This document shows positions 33,261-43,567 of a stretch of DNA of 62,797 bases, piece by piece. The notes beneath the pieces are model-generated. The model was given only the letters and a program-made list of their open reading frames with translations, did no database searches and had not been told where the DNA came from. This stretch comes from an uncultured Phascolarctobacterium sp. (GTDB lineage Bacteria > Bacillota > Negativicutes > Acidaminococcales > Acidaminococcaceae): NCBI GenBank assembly GCA_949295115.1, contig CASFJU010000007.1, forward strand, positions 1 through 62,797, in the 5' to 3' direction. Position 1 is the first letter of the stretch; every line of letters starts with the position of its first letter. The position numbers and the translations under genes were made by a program.

Positions 33261-33280
33261 GTTTGCATAAGTTTGCATAA
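33261..33280. repeat. 10-bp tandem duplication
   Basis: The sequence GTTTGCATAA occurs twice in direct succession (33261-33270 and 33271-33280), between the tRNA-Ser terminator and the terminator of the opposite gene. No function is evident. Confidence 0.8.
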
Positions 33281-33283
33281 AAA

Positions 33284-33305
33284 AGCTCCTGCATTAAGCA
33301 GGAGC
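33284..33305 (-). terminator. Terminator of the DUF362 gene
   Basis: On the minus strand GCTCCTGC pairs with GCAGGAGC (plus-strand arms 33298-33305 and 33285-33292) and is followed by a T run (A run at 33278-33284 on the plus strand). Confidence 0.8.
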
Positions 33306-33314
33306 GTGAGTGTT

Positions 33315-33335
33315 TGATTTCGAGTCATTTGTACG
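33315..33335. repeat. Inverted copy of the tRNA-Ser anticodon arm
   Basis: TGATTTCGAGTCA at 33315-33327 is the exact reverse complement of 33168-33180 in tRNA-Ser. It is followed by TTGTACG, which also follows the tRNA copy in direct orientation. It lies in the 3' UTR of the minus-strand DUF362 gene, whose transcript therefore carries the anticodon-arm sequence. Confidence 0.7.
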
Positions 33336-33337
33336 TT

Positions 33338-34345
33338 TTATTTTTCGACAACAAACGGCACAACATCTTTTACTGCTTCAGCGAGGGTGATTTCTTTATC
33401 GCCGTTGTCGATGTCGATGAGTTTATATTTGTCGTTGCCCATGTGCAGCTCTTTCATATAGGTCAGCTGGCGCAGGCCGTGGCGGGTTTCCATGCGTTCA
33501 ACCAGCGCGTGGCGGTCTTCCTCCTTCATGGCGTAAACAAGGTCGACGCAGGCCTGGTCAACAGCTAAAATATCCAGCGAGGCGAGGATACCTACGTTAG
33601 GCGTTACCACAGGCGCAGCCGCCGTGCCTTCGCAGTCGCAAGATACGGACATGTTGCGCATTACGTTAACAAAGGCAATGTTTTTGCCAAAGTGGTCAAC
33701 AACGGCCTTGGCGGATTCTGTCATTCTTTCCATAAATTCCTCGTCGGAGATATCCCACATATCGTCGGAGCCGGGCGTGGTATGGATGGCTTTTTTGCCG
33801 ATGCGCCCGTCCGCGCAGCCGATGCCGATGTTTTTATCGCTGCCGCCGAAGCCGCCTTTAACATGCCCTTTAAAATGCGTCAGCACAAACAGTGAATCAT
33901 AATTCAGCAGATTTTTGCCCATGTGCATTTCGGTAAACCATTTGGCATTTTTTACCGGTAGGGCAACCGTACCGTCTTCATCCATAATGTCCACGGGGCA
34001 AAAGTCCCAGCCGTTTATCTTCAGCGTTTCGCGGTGCTGCTCGGTAGTGTAGCGCCCGCCTTCGTAGTAGGAATTTGTTTCAACAACCGTAGCGCCGGGT
34101 AGAGCTTTTTCAATTAAATTTTTAACCCACGGGCGCGGTATAATGTTCGGGCCGTGCGGTTCGCCGGTGTGCAGCTTAATGCCGACTTTTCCGGTGAGGT
34201 TTGCGTTAATGCGTTTAAAAATTTTCAGCAGCCCTTCGGCGGATAAATCGCGCGTAAAGTATACGACGGATTCCGCGCCGCTGCGCTGGGCATAGGGAAT
34301 GTAATGGTCGCCGCCGGTGCCGGGGACAGGTTTTTGTGTGGTCAT
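33338..34345 (-). CDS. DUF362 domain protein
   Basis: A 335-residue cytosolic protein of the DUF362 family, recognisable from KVGIKLHTGEPHGPN, THFKGHVKGGFGGSDKNIGI and the cysteine-bearing VSCDCEGTAAAPVVTPNVGI. Some family members are fused to ferredoxin domains and are annotated as iron-sulfur proteins; this one has no ferredoxin motif. No reaction is firmly established for the family. Shine-Dalgarno AAAGGAGG precedes the ATG. It is monocistronic, converging on tRNA-Ser and divergent from azlCD. Confidence 0.85.
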   Translation of the reverse strand: MTTQKPVPGTGGDHYIPYAQRSGAESVVYFTRDLSAEGLLKIFKRINANLTGKVGIKLHTGEPHGPNIIPRPWVKNLIEKALPGATVVETNSYYEGGRYTTEQHRETLKINGWDFCPVDIMDEDGTVALPVKNAKWFTEMHMGKNLLNYDSLFVLTHFKGHVKGGFGGSDKNIGIGCADGRIGKKAIHTTPGSDDMWDISDEEFMERMTESAKAVVDHFGKNIAFVNVMRNMSVSCDCEGTAAAPVVTPNVGILASLDILAVDQACVDLVYAMKEEDRHALVERMETRHGLRQLTYMKELHMGNDKYKLIDIDNGDKEITLAEAVKDVVPFVVEK

Positions 34346-34420
34346 ATTAAAGCCTCCTTTAAAATTTGCGTAACAAAGTTTATATAAACTACAAAATTTT
34401 AAAACGCGTGCCGCCAGCGT

Positions 34421-34449
34421 TTGACAGCTTGCGGCAGGTTGGTTAAAAT
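34421..34449 (+). promoter_or_regulatory. Promoter of azlCD
   Basis: TTGACA (34421-34426), 17-nt spacer and TAAAAT (34444-34449). About 105 bases of leader follow, containing repeated GGCGGC segments that can pair with GCCGCC near 34526, so a leader hairpin is possible. Confidence 0.7.
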
Positions 34450-34559
34450 AGTAAATGGCGGCTGTAAGGCCGGTGCATATTTACTTCTAATATTATTATA
34501 GCAACAATGGCGGCTAAATAAAACTGCCGCCGTGTTAAACTTTTTAAGGGATGATTGGT

Positions 34560-35246
34560 TTGAATATCAAAGCAAAGGCTTTTAAGGCGGCCTTTCCATA
34601 TACGGTGCCGATTGGCGCGAGTTTTATTTTTCTCGGCGCGTCCTACGGCTTTTTAATGGTCAGCAAGGGCTTTTCGCCGCTGTACCCGTTTTTGATGAGC
34701 TTACTCATTTTTGCTGGTTCGGTGGAATTTGTATCGGTTAATCTGCTGCTGGGCGCTTTTGAACCGCTGGCAGCATTTTTGGCGGCGTTTATGCTGAACG
34801 CGCGCCACTTGTTTTACGCTATATCTATGTTAAAACCGTACAGCAACACCGGTTGGAAAAAGTTTTACCTTATCTTTGGCATGTGCGATGAGAGCTTTGC
34901 CATCAACAGCATGACCAAAGTGCCGGAGGGCGTTGACCACGGCTGGTTTATGTTTTTTGTAACGCTGCTGAACCATTTTTACTGGGTGGCGGGCGCAACG
35001 CTGGGTGCGCTTATCGGCAGCGCGCTGGATTTACCCACAGAAGGCATTGAGTTTGTACTGCCTGCGCTGTTTGTGGTAATTTTTGCGGAGCAGTGGCTTA
35101 ACGCCGATGCCCACGGCGCGGCGCTGACAGGGCTTGCAGCGTCGGCATTGTGCCTGTTCGTGTTCGGCACGGAAAATTTTATGATACCTTCAATGCTTTT
35201 GATACTGGCAATTTTTGCCCTGCTTAAAAGGAGGGTGCACGCATGA
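34560..35246 (+). CDS. azlC: Branched-chain amino acid exporter subunit AzlC
   Basis: A 228-residue inner-membrane protein of the AzlC/BrnF family with about six to seven transmembrane helices. The motif AFPYTVPIGASFIFLGASYG, FAGSVEFVSVNLL and AFMLNARHLFYAISML are characteristic. With the small partner AzlD it exports branched-chain amino acids and some analogues. TTG 34560 is favoured over ATG 34551 because the AAGGG ribosome site ends immediately before that ATG and leaves no spacing. It overlaps azlD by ATGA. Confidence 0.9.
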   Translation: MNIKAKAFKAAFPYTVPIGASFIFLGASYGFLMVSKGFSPLYPFLMSLLIFAGSVEFVSVNLLLGAFEPLAAFLAAFMLNARHLFYAISMLKPYSNTGWKKFYLIFGMCDESFAINSMTKVPEGVDHGWFMFFVTLLNHFYWVAGATLGALIGSALDLPTEGIEFVLPALFVVIFAEQWLNADAHGAALTGLAASALCLFVFGTENFMIPSMLLILAIFALLKRRVHA

Positions 35247-35572
35247 CAATGACAGTGTGGCAAAGCGTCATTATGATTGCCGCCATTATTTTGGCAACGG
35301 TGCTGACGCGCAGCCTGCCTTTTATAATTTTCAGCGGCGGGCGCAAAATACCGCCGTTTGTAAACTATCTTGGCAAGGTTCTGCCCTTTGCCGTTACGGG
35401 CATGCTGGTGGTTTACAGCTTAAAGGACGCGCCTTTTAACGCATGGCACGGCGCGCCGGAATTTATCTGCACGGCACTTACGCTGGCACTGCATTTCTGG
35501 CGGCGTAGCATGCTGCTGAGCATTGCGGGCGGCACGCTGGCGTATATGTTTCTGGTGCAGAAGGTATTTTAA
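35243..35572 (+). CDS. azlD: Branched-chain amino acid exporter subunit AzlD
   Basis: A 109-residue membrane protein with four hydrophobic helices and the AzlD pattern TRSLPFIIFSGGRKIPPFV near residues 22-40. It forms the export complex with AzlC, whose stop codon it overlaps by four bases. A terminator follows at 35657. Together with brnQ at 23618 the genome can both import and export branched-chain amino acids. Confidence 0.9.
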   Translation: MTMTVWQSVIMIAAIILATVLTRSLPFIIFSGGRKIPPFVNYLGKVLPFAVTGMLVVYSLKDAPFNAWHGAPEFICTALTLALHFWRRSMLLSIAGGTLAYMFLVQKVF

Positions 35573-35656
35573 ATCTGCTTGTGCAATTTAATTGTAAAAT
35601 AACGGCGGCAAAATTGCCAATGCTTAAAATGACAATTTTATATGCGTTTAAGGCAT

Positions 35657-35690
35657 AAATCCTGCGGGGCAACCTTGCGGGATTTTTTAT
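35657..35690 (+). terminator. Terminator of azlCD
   Basis: AAATCCTGC (35657-35665) pairs with GCGGGATTT (35677-35685, one G-T pair), followed by TTT and further T residues. Confidence 0.65.
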
Positions 35691-35725
35691 TACCAAAAGG
35701 CATGGCCGGGCAGTAAAAATAAGCA

Positions 35726-35755
35726 TTGGACTGGCGGACGGCGGCTTAATATAAT
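35726..35755 (+). promoter_or_regulatory. Promoter of the flavoprotein pair
   Basis: TTGGAC (35726-35731), 18-nt spacer and TATAAT (35750-35755), followed by an AGGAGGGGAG ribosome site before the ATG at 35790. Confidence 0.7.
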
Positions 35756-35789
35756 TAAAACAGAAACTAAATAAGCAGGAGGGGAGCTT

Positions 35790-36467
35790 ATGAACCGCAG
35801 GGAATTTTTAAAAGTAAGCTGTTCGGGCTTAATGACGCTGTTTTTAAGCGGCTGTGGCCTGAATATGATTGGCGGCGATACATCCGGCACGGGCTTTGCC
35901 GCTGCCAATAACGCAGCAGAAAAAGAGAGTGGTAAAATGAAAATTGCAGTTATAACAGGCAGTCCGCATAAAGCGGGCACATCGGCCTTACTTGCCGATA
36001 AATTTATTGAAGGTGCGGAAGCAAAAGGTCACGATGTGTTCCGCTTTAACGCGGCGTTTAAGAATATTCACGCCTGCACCGGCTGTAACGCCTGCGAGAT
36101 GGACGGGCCGTGTATTTTTAAGGATGATATTGAACGCGAGCTGATGCCGCAGCTTTTGGCGGCAGATTTAATTGTGCTTGTAACGCCGCTGTATTATTAT
36201 GACATGTCGGCACAGCTGAAAACGGTTATCGACCGCATGCACGGCAGGTTGCGACGCTTTGACGGCAAAAAGAGCATTTTAATGGCGACGGCGTGGAACA
36301 GCTCCGGCTGGACTTTTGACGCATTGGTTGACCATTACAAATCGCTGGTTGAATTTATGCACTGGCAGGATAGGGGCATGGTGCTTGGTTACGGCTGCGG
36401 CACGCGCCGGATGATTGAAACGACGGACTTTCCGGAACAGGCGAAGCGCCTTGGCATGAGCATTTAA
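35790..36467 (+). CDS. Exported iron-sulfur flavoprotein with Tat/lipoprotein signal
   Basis: A 225-residue protein. Residues 1-22 read as a Tat-type lipoprotein signal (NRREFLK, hydrophobic core, lipobox LSGC with C22). After a small-residue linker, residues 50-225 are a complete flavodoxin-fold NADPH-dependent FMN reductase (KIAVITGSPHKAGTSALLAD) with the cluster motif C96-x2-C99-x2-C102-x5-C108. Tat export would suit a cofactor folded in the cytoplasm. An internal ATG at 35937 (residue 50), weakly preceded by GAGAGTGG, would yield a cytosolic form. The next gene is a paralogue without the signal. The electron acceptor is unknown. Confidence 0.8.
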   Translation: MNRREFLKVSCSGLMTLFLSGCGLNMIGGDTSGTGFAAANNAAEKESGKMKIAVITGSPHKAGTSALLADKFIEGAEAKGHDVFRFNAAFKNIHACTGCNACEMDGPCIFKDDIERELMPQLLAADLIVLVTPLYYYDMSAQLKTVIDRMHGRLRRFDGKKSILMATAWNSSGWTFDALVDHYKSLVEFMHWQDRGMVLGYGCGTRRMIETTDFPEQAKRLGMSI

Positions 36468-36491
36468 CGGCAGAAGAAGCGAGGGATGAGA

Positions 36492-37022
36492 ATGAAAATT
36501 GTAGTTTTAACCGGCAGTCCGCATAAAGAGGGGACGACGGATTTACTGGCTGATAAATTTATCGAAGGCGCAGAGAGCAAAGGGCACGAAATTTACCGTT
36601 TTGACGCGGCGTTCCGCAATATTCATCCGTGCCTTGGCTGCGACACCTGCGGTATGAGCGGGCCTTGCGTGCATAAGGACGATATTGAAAATGAAGCCAT
36701 CCAAAAATTAAGGGAAGCCGATGTAATTGCGCTGGTAACGCCTGTGTATTATTTCGCGTTCAGCGCGCAGATTAAAACAGTTATCGACCGTTTTTATTCG
36801 CGTACTTACGATATCAATAACAAGCAGTCGGTGCTGCTGGCTGCTGCGGCCAGCAATACGCCGCTGACGATGCGCAGCATTACAAAGCACTATCAAACTC
36901 TGGCGGGCTATATGCATTGGCAGGACCGCGGTATGGTTTTGGCGGCGAGCTGCCCGACACGCGACGCTGTTGCAAAAACAAATTATCCGGACGAAGCCTT
37001 TAAGCTTGGGCAGAGCCTGTAA
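36492..37022 (+). CDS. Cytosolic iron-sulfur flavoprotein, paralogue of the preceding gene
   Basis: A 176-residue flavodoxin-fold NADPH-dependent FMN reductase with C47-x2-C50-x2-C53-x5-C59 for a probable 4Fe-4S cluster. It matches the mature part of the preceding gene closely from the first residue (TGSPHKEGTTDLLADKFIEG) and again in MHWQDRGMVL, so the pair arose by tandem duplication. ATG 36492 is preferred over ATG 36486 because the GAGGG site leaves no spacing for the earlier one. The two genes probably form an operon, 24 bases apart, ending at a strong terminator. Confidence 0.85.
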   Translation: MKIVVLTGSPHKEGTTDLLADKFIEGAESKGHEIYRFDAAFRNIHPCLGCDTCGMSGPCVHKDDIENEAIQKLREADVIALVTPVYYFAFSAQIKTVIDRFYSRTYDINNKQSVLLAAAASNTPLTMRSITKHYQTLAGYMHWQDRGMVLAASCPTRDAVAKTNYPDEAFKLGQSL

Positions 37023-37037
37023 ATTAAAACGGCATAA

Positions 37038-37069
37038 AAAAATCCTGCACATTTCTGTGCAGGATTTTT
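37038..37069. terminator. Bidirectional terminator
   Basis: Fourteen-bp stem AAAAATCCTGCACA (37038-37051)/TGTGCAGGATTTTT (37056-37069), loop TTTC, between convergent flavoprotein and putP genes. Confidence 0.85.
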
Positions 37070-37081
37070 GTTTATCGGGAT

Positions 37082-38569
37082 TTATAAATCGTTGAGGTGT
37101 TTTTCGGTTGTTTCAAAATCTTTGATGATAGCGTCGGACGGTTTTTTATCCAGCAGGCTGACAACAAAGATGGCAAGGCAGGAAACAATGAAGCCCGGGA
37201 TGATTTCGTACAGACCGGTGTAGGCGAAACATTCCTTCCACAAAAGTACGGTGCTGCCGCCGAAAAATACGCCTGCAACTGCACCTTTTAAGGTGGTGCG
37301 TTTCCAGAACAGGCTGAACAGCATCAGCGGTCCGAAGGAAGCGCCGAAACCTGCCCACGCATAAGCAACCAAATCAAGAATGTAGTTGTTGGGGTTGTAG
37401 GCCAGCGCCAGCGAGCAGGCAGATACTAAAATAACGGCGATTCTGCTGACGAAAACCAGTTCCTTCTGACTGGCGTTTTTGCGCAGCAGCGCCTGATAAA
37501 AGTCGGTGGAAATGGCGGATGCCGTAACAAGAAGCTGACCGGAGGAGGTACTCATAATCGCGCCCAAAATAGCGGAGATGATGATGGCAGCCATAAAGGA
37601 GTTAAAGAACTGTTCGTTCATAACCATGAAAACGGTTTCGGCATTAACGCCGGTTAAAATGTCGCCCAGCACAACGCGTCCGACAAGACCGGAAGCAACG
37701 GCGAAGAACAGGGAGAAGATTACCCAAACCATGGCAATGCGCGTTGCCTGCGGAATTTCTTTGGCAGAGGTAATGCTCATAAAACGCACAAGGATGTGCG
37801 GCTGGCCAAAGTAGCCAAGGCCCCAGCCGATAAGGGAAACAATCGCGGTAAAGCTTAGTGTTAAGCCGGTAGCGTCGGTAAGCATGTTAAAATAGTTAGG
37901 GTTCAAAGCATGCAGCGAAGCAATTGTTTCCGTAGGGCCGCCTGCAATCATTACGCCGGTAACAGGTACGACGATGATGGCAAAAAACATCAGCGTGCCT
38001 TGGAAAAAGTCCGTGCGGCACACGGCCAGATAGCCGCCGGTAAAGGTGTAGAAAATTACGATGCCTGCCGTAATTAACAGCGAGGATACGTAAGAAATAT
38101 CAAAAACGGTGGTGAACAATCTACCGCCGGCAACAAAACCGGACGCGGTGTAAATTAAAAAGAAAATGAAAATAAATACGGCCGATACGATACGCAAAAT
38201 TTTGCTTCTATCGTTGTAGCGGTTTTCAAAAAAGTCCGGCAGCGTGATGGAGTCGTTGGCGATTTTGGTGTAAATGCGCAGGCGCTGCGCAACAAAACGC
38301 CAGTTCAGCCAGGTGCCCAGCGCAAGGCCGATAGCAATCCAAAAGGCGCTGACGCCTGCCACATAAGCGTAACCAGGCAAGCCCATCAGCATCCAGCCGC
38401 TCATGTCGGAAGCTTCGGCGCTCATTGCCGAAACCCACGGGCCGATTTTACGGCCGCCGAGCATGTAGCTCTGCATATCGCCGGTGTCCTTCATATGGTA
38501 AAGCCCTATCGCGAACAGTACAATAAAGTACAGCGCGTAGGCTAATATACTGCCTAAATCCTGTTCCAT
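37082..38569 (-). CDS. putP: Sodium/proline symporter PutP
   Basis: A 495-residue inner-membrane transporter of the sodium:solute symporter family. The blocks LGGRKIGPWVSAMSAEASDM (sodium site region), GYFGQPHILVRFMSI and IISAILGAIMSTSSGQLLV are those of proline transporters. About thirteen transmembrane helices are predicted. ATG 38569 with GGGAGGAG upstream is chosen over the earlier in-frame start. The gene is monocistronic with its own promoter (TTGTTT 38634-38639, TATAAT 38611-38616 on the minus strand). Proline is the likely substrate for nutrition or osmoprotection. Confidence 0.93.
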   Translation of the reverse strand: MEQDLGSILAYALYFIVLFAIGLYHMKDTGDMQSYMLGGRKIGPWVSAMSAEASDMSGWMLMGLPGYAYVAGVSAFWIAIGLALGTWLNWRFVAQRLRIYTKIANDSITLPDFFENRYNDRSKILRIVSAVFIFIFFLIYTASGFVAGGRLFTTVFDISYVSSLLITAGIVIFYTFTGGYLAVCRTDFFQGTLMFFAIIVVPVTGVMIAGGPTETIASLHALNPNYFNMLTDATGLTLSFTAIVSLIGWGLGYFGQPHILVRFMSITSAKEIPQATRIAMVWVIFSLFFAVASGLVGRVVLGDILTGVNAETVFMVMNEQFFNSFMAAIIISAILGAIMSTSSGQLLVTASAISTDFYQALLRKNASQKELVFVSRIAVILVSACSLALAYNPNNYILDLVAYAWAGFGASFGPLMLFSLFWKRTTLKGAVAGVFFGGSTVLLWKECFAYTGLYEIIPGFIVSCLAIFVVSLLDKKPSDAIIKDFETTEKHLNDL

Positions 38570-38610
38570 AAAAACTCCTCCCATGTTTGGTTTTTGTAAA
38601 TAATATATTA

Positions 38611-38699
38611 ATTATACACTTCTTTATTGCATTAAACAAGCAAATTCGTTGCCGTAAAAATTATATGCGGTTGACTGTACCGTGAGGGTGAGATATAAT
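38611..38699. promoter_or_regulatory. Divergent promoters of putP and the DUF1934/argS operon
   Basis: Minus strand: TTGTTT (38634-38639), 17-nt spacer, TATAAT (38611-38616) for putP. Plus strand: TTGACT (38671-38676), 17-nt spacer, TATAAT (38694-38699) for the DUF1934 gene, whose leader is about 115 nt. Confidence 0.75.
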
Positions 38700-38819
38700 A
38701 TTTAAGAAGTTTTGGCAGTTTTTGGACCGTGATAAAATTGTTGAGGAGCTTGCTTCGTTTTTATAGTTAAAGGAAACCTGAAAGTGAAGCAGGCTCCGGC
38801 CATTTTTGGAGAGCTTTTT

Positions 38820-39254
38820 ATGGAAATGAAGAATGTAAAAATCCACGTTAAAAGTTTTGAAAAAAGCGGCGGTGAACAATCCGCCATCGAAACGGTATCG
38901 TTTGGCAGAATGGCTGAAAAAAACGGCAAGTTTTACGTTTTTTACGATGAAACGGACGCCGTTGGTATGAAGGGCACCAAAACTACCATTAAATGGGATT
39001 ACGACAACGTAGTTATTATACGCAGCGGCACGGTGGAATCGCGCCAGGAATTTGCACAGGGGCTTGAATGTATCAGCGTTTATAAAACGCCTTACATGAC
39101 CTTTGGATTAAAGACAAATACCGAATATGTGTATGTTTACTGCCGCGACGGCATCTGGAACATTGAACTGGAATACATGCTGGAGCTGGCGGGACAGGAA
39201 CGTAACGAAATGAAAATAAAGATTGTTATCGAGGAGGATGCGCATGGATATTAA
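38820..39254 (+). CDS. DUF1934 (YwiB-like) protein
   Basis: A 144-residue protein of the DUF1934/YwiB family, a small beta-barrel of lipocalin-like shape (KNVKIHVKSFEKSGGEQSAI, TTIKWDYDNVVIIRSG, TYMTF-like PYMTFGLKT). It is cytosolic and its function is unknown. In Bacillus the homologue ywiB also lies directly upstream of argS, so the linkage is conserved. ATG 38820 with GGAGAG is chosen over an upstream in-frame start lacking a ribosome site. It overlaps argS by 11 bases. Confidence 0.85.
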   Translation: MEMKNVKIHVKSFEKSGGEQSAIETVSFGRMAEKNGKFYVFYDETDAVGMKGTKTTIKWDYDNVVIIRSGTVESRQEFAQGLECISVYKTPYMTFGLKTNTEYVYVYCRDGIWNIELEYMLELAGQERNEMKIKIVIEEDAHGY

Positions 39255-40902
39255 AGAAATTTTGGCAGGCGCCATTAAAAAGGCTGCCCTTACCGCTATC
39301 GAAAAGGGAACTGTTAAGGAGGGCGAATTGCCTGAGGTGCTTTTGGAAGTACCACCGCAAAAGGAATTCGGTGATTTTGCCAGCAACTTTGCCATGCAGT
39401 CTGCCAGAAGCTTAAAATGCAATCCGAGAATCGTGGCGCAGGCTGTAATTGACAACCTTGACTGCGCTTATGTGGACAGGGCTGAAATTGCAGGCCCGGG
39501 CTTTATCAATTTTTATTTAAAAGATAACTGGTTGAGCGATATGTTTGCCAACATTGTCAAAGCCGGTGAAAATTACGGCAACCTGACCGCGCCGACCAAA
39601 GAAAAAATCCAGTTGGAATATGTAAGCGCCAACCCGACCGGCCCGCTGCATGTAGGGCATGGGCGCGGTGCAGCGGTTGGCAGTTCGCTGGCTAACCTGA
39701 TGAAAGCGGCAGGCTACGATGTAACCCGCGAATACTACATCAACGACGCCGGCAACCAGATTAACAACCTTGCCGCCTCCGTTAATGCGCGTTACCTTGA
39801 GGCATACGGCATTGACGTGGAGTTTCCGGAAAACGGCTACCACGGACATGATATAATTGAAACGGCAGAACGCATTAAACGCATTTACGGCGATAAATTC
39901 CTGCACATGGATGAGGATAAACGCATTGAAGAATTCCGCACCATTGCGCTGAAAGAAAAACTGGCGGCGCTGAAAGAGGATTTGGAAGCATTTAACGTAA
40001 CTTATGACGTTTGGTTCAGCGAGCAGACTTTGCACGATGGCAACAAAATTAAGGAAGCCTGCGATTTGCTGACCGAACGTGGTTATATGTATGAAAAAGA
40101 CGGCGCTTTGTGGCTGAAAGCTACCGAGCACGGCGATGATAAAGACCGCGTGGTTATCCGCGATAACGGCGTGCCGACCTATTTTGCTGCTGATATTGCC
40201 TACCACCGCAATAAATTTGAACGCGGCTTTGACCGTGTAATCAACCTGTGGGGCGCCGACCACCACGGCTACATTGCCCGCATGAAAGCGGCTGTGGGCG
40301 CGCTGGGTTACAACCCCGACCAGCTGGAAATTTTGATTTTGCAGATGGTAAGCTTGTACCGCAACGGCGAGCTGGTTAAAATGTCCAAGCGTACCGGCCA
40401 GAGCGTAACACTGAATGAGCTGATTGAAGAAGTAGGCACCGACGCTGCAAGGTTCTTCTTTGTAATGCGCAGCATCGACAGCCAGCTTGACTTTGACCTG
40501 ACGCTGGCAACCGAAAAATCCAACGAGAACCCGGTTTACTATATCCAGTATGCACATGCGCGTATTTGCAGCATCTTCCGCCAGCTGAAGGAAGCAGGCA
40601 TTGAAGAAGCGGCTGACGCTGATTATACTTTGCTGACCGACCAGACTGAAACCGAGCTTATCAAAAAGCTGGGAGAATATCCGGAGCTGATTGCTTCGGC
40701 GGCGAAGGAACGCGCCGTACACCGCGTTGCACATTATGTGCATGAGCTGGCAGGCCTGTTCCATTCCTTCTATAACCAGTGCCGCATTTTGGGTGTTGAC
40801 CCGGAACTGCAGCAGGCACGCATTAAACTTGTTAAAGCAACGCAGCATGTGCTGCGCCACGCCCTGAATATTTTAGGCGTATCCGCACCGGAAAGAATGT
40901 AA
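39244..40902 (+). CDS. argS: Arginyl-tRNA synthetase
   Basis: A 552-residue class I synthetase. The HIGH motif is in NPTGPLHVGHGRGAAVG, the KMSKS-like loop is in VKMSKRTGQSVTL, an Add1 N-terminal domain recognises the tRNA D loop, and a DALR anticodon-binding domain with many helices closes the protein (residues 430-552). ATG 39244 follows GAGGAGG within the DUF1934 gene. It is followed by pyrG after 37 bases without an evident terminator. Confidence 0.96.
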   Translation: MDIKEILAGAIKKAALTAIEKGTVKEGELPEVLLEVPPQKEFGDFASNFAMQSARSLKCNPRIVAQAVIDNLDCAYVDRAEIAGPGFINFYLKDNWLSDMFANIVKAGENYGNLTAPTKEKIQLEYVSANPTGPLHVGHGRGAAVGSSLANLMKAAGYDVTREYYINDAGNQINNLAASVNARYLEAYGIDVEFPENGYHGHDIIETAERIKRIYGDKFLHMDEDKRIEEFRTIALKEKLAALKEDLEAFNVTYDVWFSEQTLHDGNKIKEACDLLTERGYMYEKDGALWLKATEHGDDKDRVVIRDNGVPTYFAADIAYHRNKFERGFDRVINLWGADHHGYIARMKAAVGALGYNPDQLEILILQMVSLYRNGELVKMSKRTGQSVTLNELIEEVGTDAARFFFVMRSIDSQLDFDLTLATEKSNENPVYYIQYAHARICSIFRQLKEAGIEEAADADYTLLTDQTETELIKKLGEYPELIASAAKERAVHRVAHYVHELAGLFHSFYNQCRILGVDPELQQARIKLVKATQHVLRHALNILGVSAPERM

Positions 40903-40912
40903 TGCAGTTTAA

Positions 40913-42553
<1,641 letters not shown>

Positions 42554-42569
42554 AGCCGGTAAAATAACC

Positions 42570-42599
42570 AAAAAGCAGACTGCAAAAGGTCTGCTTTTT
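42570..42599 (+). terminator. Terminator of pyrG
   Basis: AAAAAGCAGAC (42570-42580) pairs with GTCTGCTTTTT (42589-42599). sppA starts only 20 bases later with no obvious promoter, so some read-through is likely. Confidence 0.8.
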
Positions 42600-42619
42600 G
42601 CGTATAAGGAGATGAAAAG

Positions 42620-43561
42620 ATGCTGAAGAAAATTTTTATCAGCGCAGTTTTGCTGATTGCTGTTTTATCTTTTGTTGTTTCGCTGCTGGGCGGCAACAAC
42701 GGCGGCAAACCGCAGGTGGCTGTGGGCGACAGGGTTGCCGTTATCAACATCAACGGCGCGATTGTTGACGGCGCGGGCGTTGAACAGACTTTGCTGGGCG
42801 GCACGCAGGCTGCAACAAGCGGACAGCTGATGAGGGAGATACGCGATGCGGCGGCAGACAGCAGCGTTAAAGCACTGGTGCTGCACATTAATTCGCCGGG
42901 CGGCAGCGTAACGGCGGCAGAAGAAGTCGGCCGCGAGCTGGAACGCTTTAAGGAAACTACCCAGAAGCCGATTGTAACTTCTATGGGCGACCAGGCAGCG
43001 TCGGCGGCATACTGGCTTGCTTCTTACAGCGACGTTATCTACGCCAATTCTTCCACGCTGACTGGCAGCATCGGCGTGTATATGCCTTATATGAACGTGG
43101 AGGATTTGTATAAAAAAATCGGTGTTTATACCGGCAAAATCAAAAGCGGCCCGCACAAGGATATTTTATCGCCCGACAGGGAAATGACGGCAGAAGAACG
43201 CGAAATTTTGCAGGGCATTGTAAACCAGCTTTACGATGAATTTGTTGCCGTTGTTGCCAACGGGCGCAAAATGGATCCGGCAGTTGTGCGTGAACTTGCC
43301 GACGGGCGTGTTTACACCGGCAAGCAGGCGCAGGAGCTGGGGCTGGTTGATGAAATCGGCAACTATTATGACGCACTGGAAGCTGCCGGTAAACTGATTG
43401 GCGTAAACGGCATACCGGAAATTAAAGAACAGCCTGTTGCCAGACCGTGGCAGCTGTTATTTGAAGCGCGTTTGCAGGAATTTATTTTAGGACAGCTTGA
43501 AAATGCATTAAGCGGCGCTGCGGCGGAAGCACAGCAGCCCGTGCCCCAGGCTGAGAGGTGA
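42620..43561 (+). CDS. sppA: Signal peptide peptidase SppA
   Basis: A 313-residue membrane-anchored serine protease of the S49 family that degrades cleaved signal peptides. One transmembrane helix (residues 4-24) precedes the crotonase-like core. The catalytic serine is in GDQAASAAYWLAS, the lysine general base in KSGPHKDILSP, and the substrate-groove motif HINSPGGSVTAAEEV is intact. It is the short, single-domain form typical of Gram-positive lineages. Seven bases separate it from the next membrane protein. Confidence 0.94.
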   Translation: MLKKIFISAVLLIAVLSFVVSLLGGNNGGKPQVAVGDRVAVININGAIVDGAGVEQTLLGGTQAATSGQLMREIRDAAADSSVKALVLHINSPGGSVTAAEEVGRELERFKETTQKPIVTSMGDQAASAAYWLASYSDVIYANSSTLTGSIGVYMPYMNVEDLYKKIGVYTGKIKSGPHKDILSPDREMTAEEREILQGIVNQLYDEFVAVVANGRKMDPAVVRELADGRVYTGKQAQELGLVDEIGNYYDALEAAGKLIGVNGIPEIKEQPVARPWQLLFEARLQEFILGQLENALSGAAAEAQQPVPQAER

Positions 43562-43567
43562 TGCCTT

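Noticed and set aside
33261..33280. 10-bp tandem duplication as a mobile-element target duplication
   Set aside because: The two copies are directly adjacent with nothing between them and no inverted terminal repeats nearby; simple slippage explains it.
39517..40860. 447-codon open frame opposite argS
   Set aside because: Antisense shadow of arginyl-tRNA synthetase, rich in Phe, His and Gln as such shadows are in this genome.
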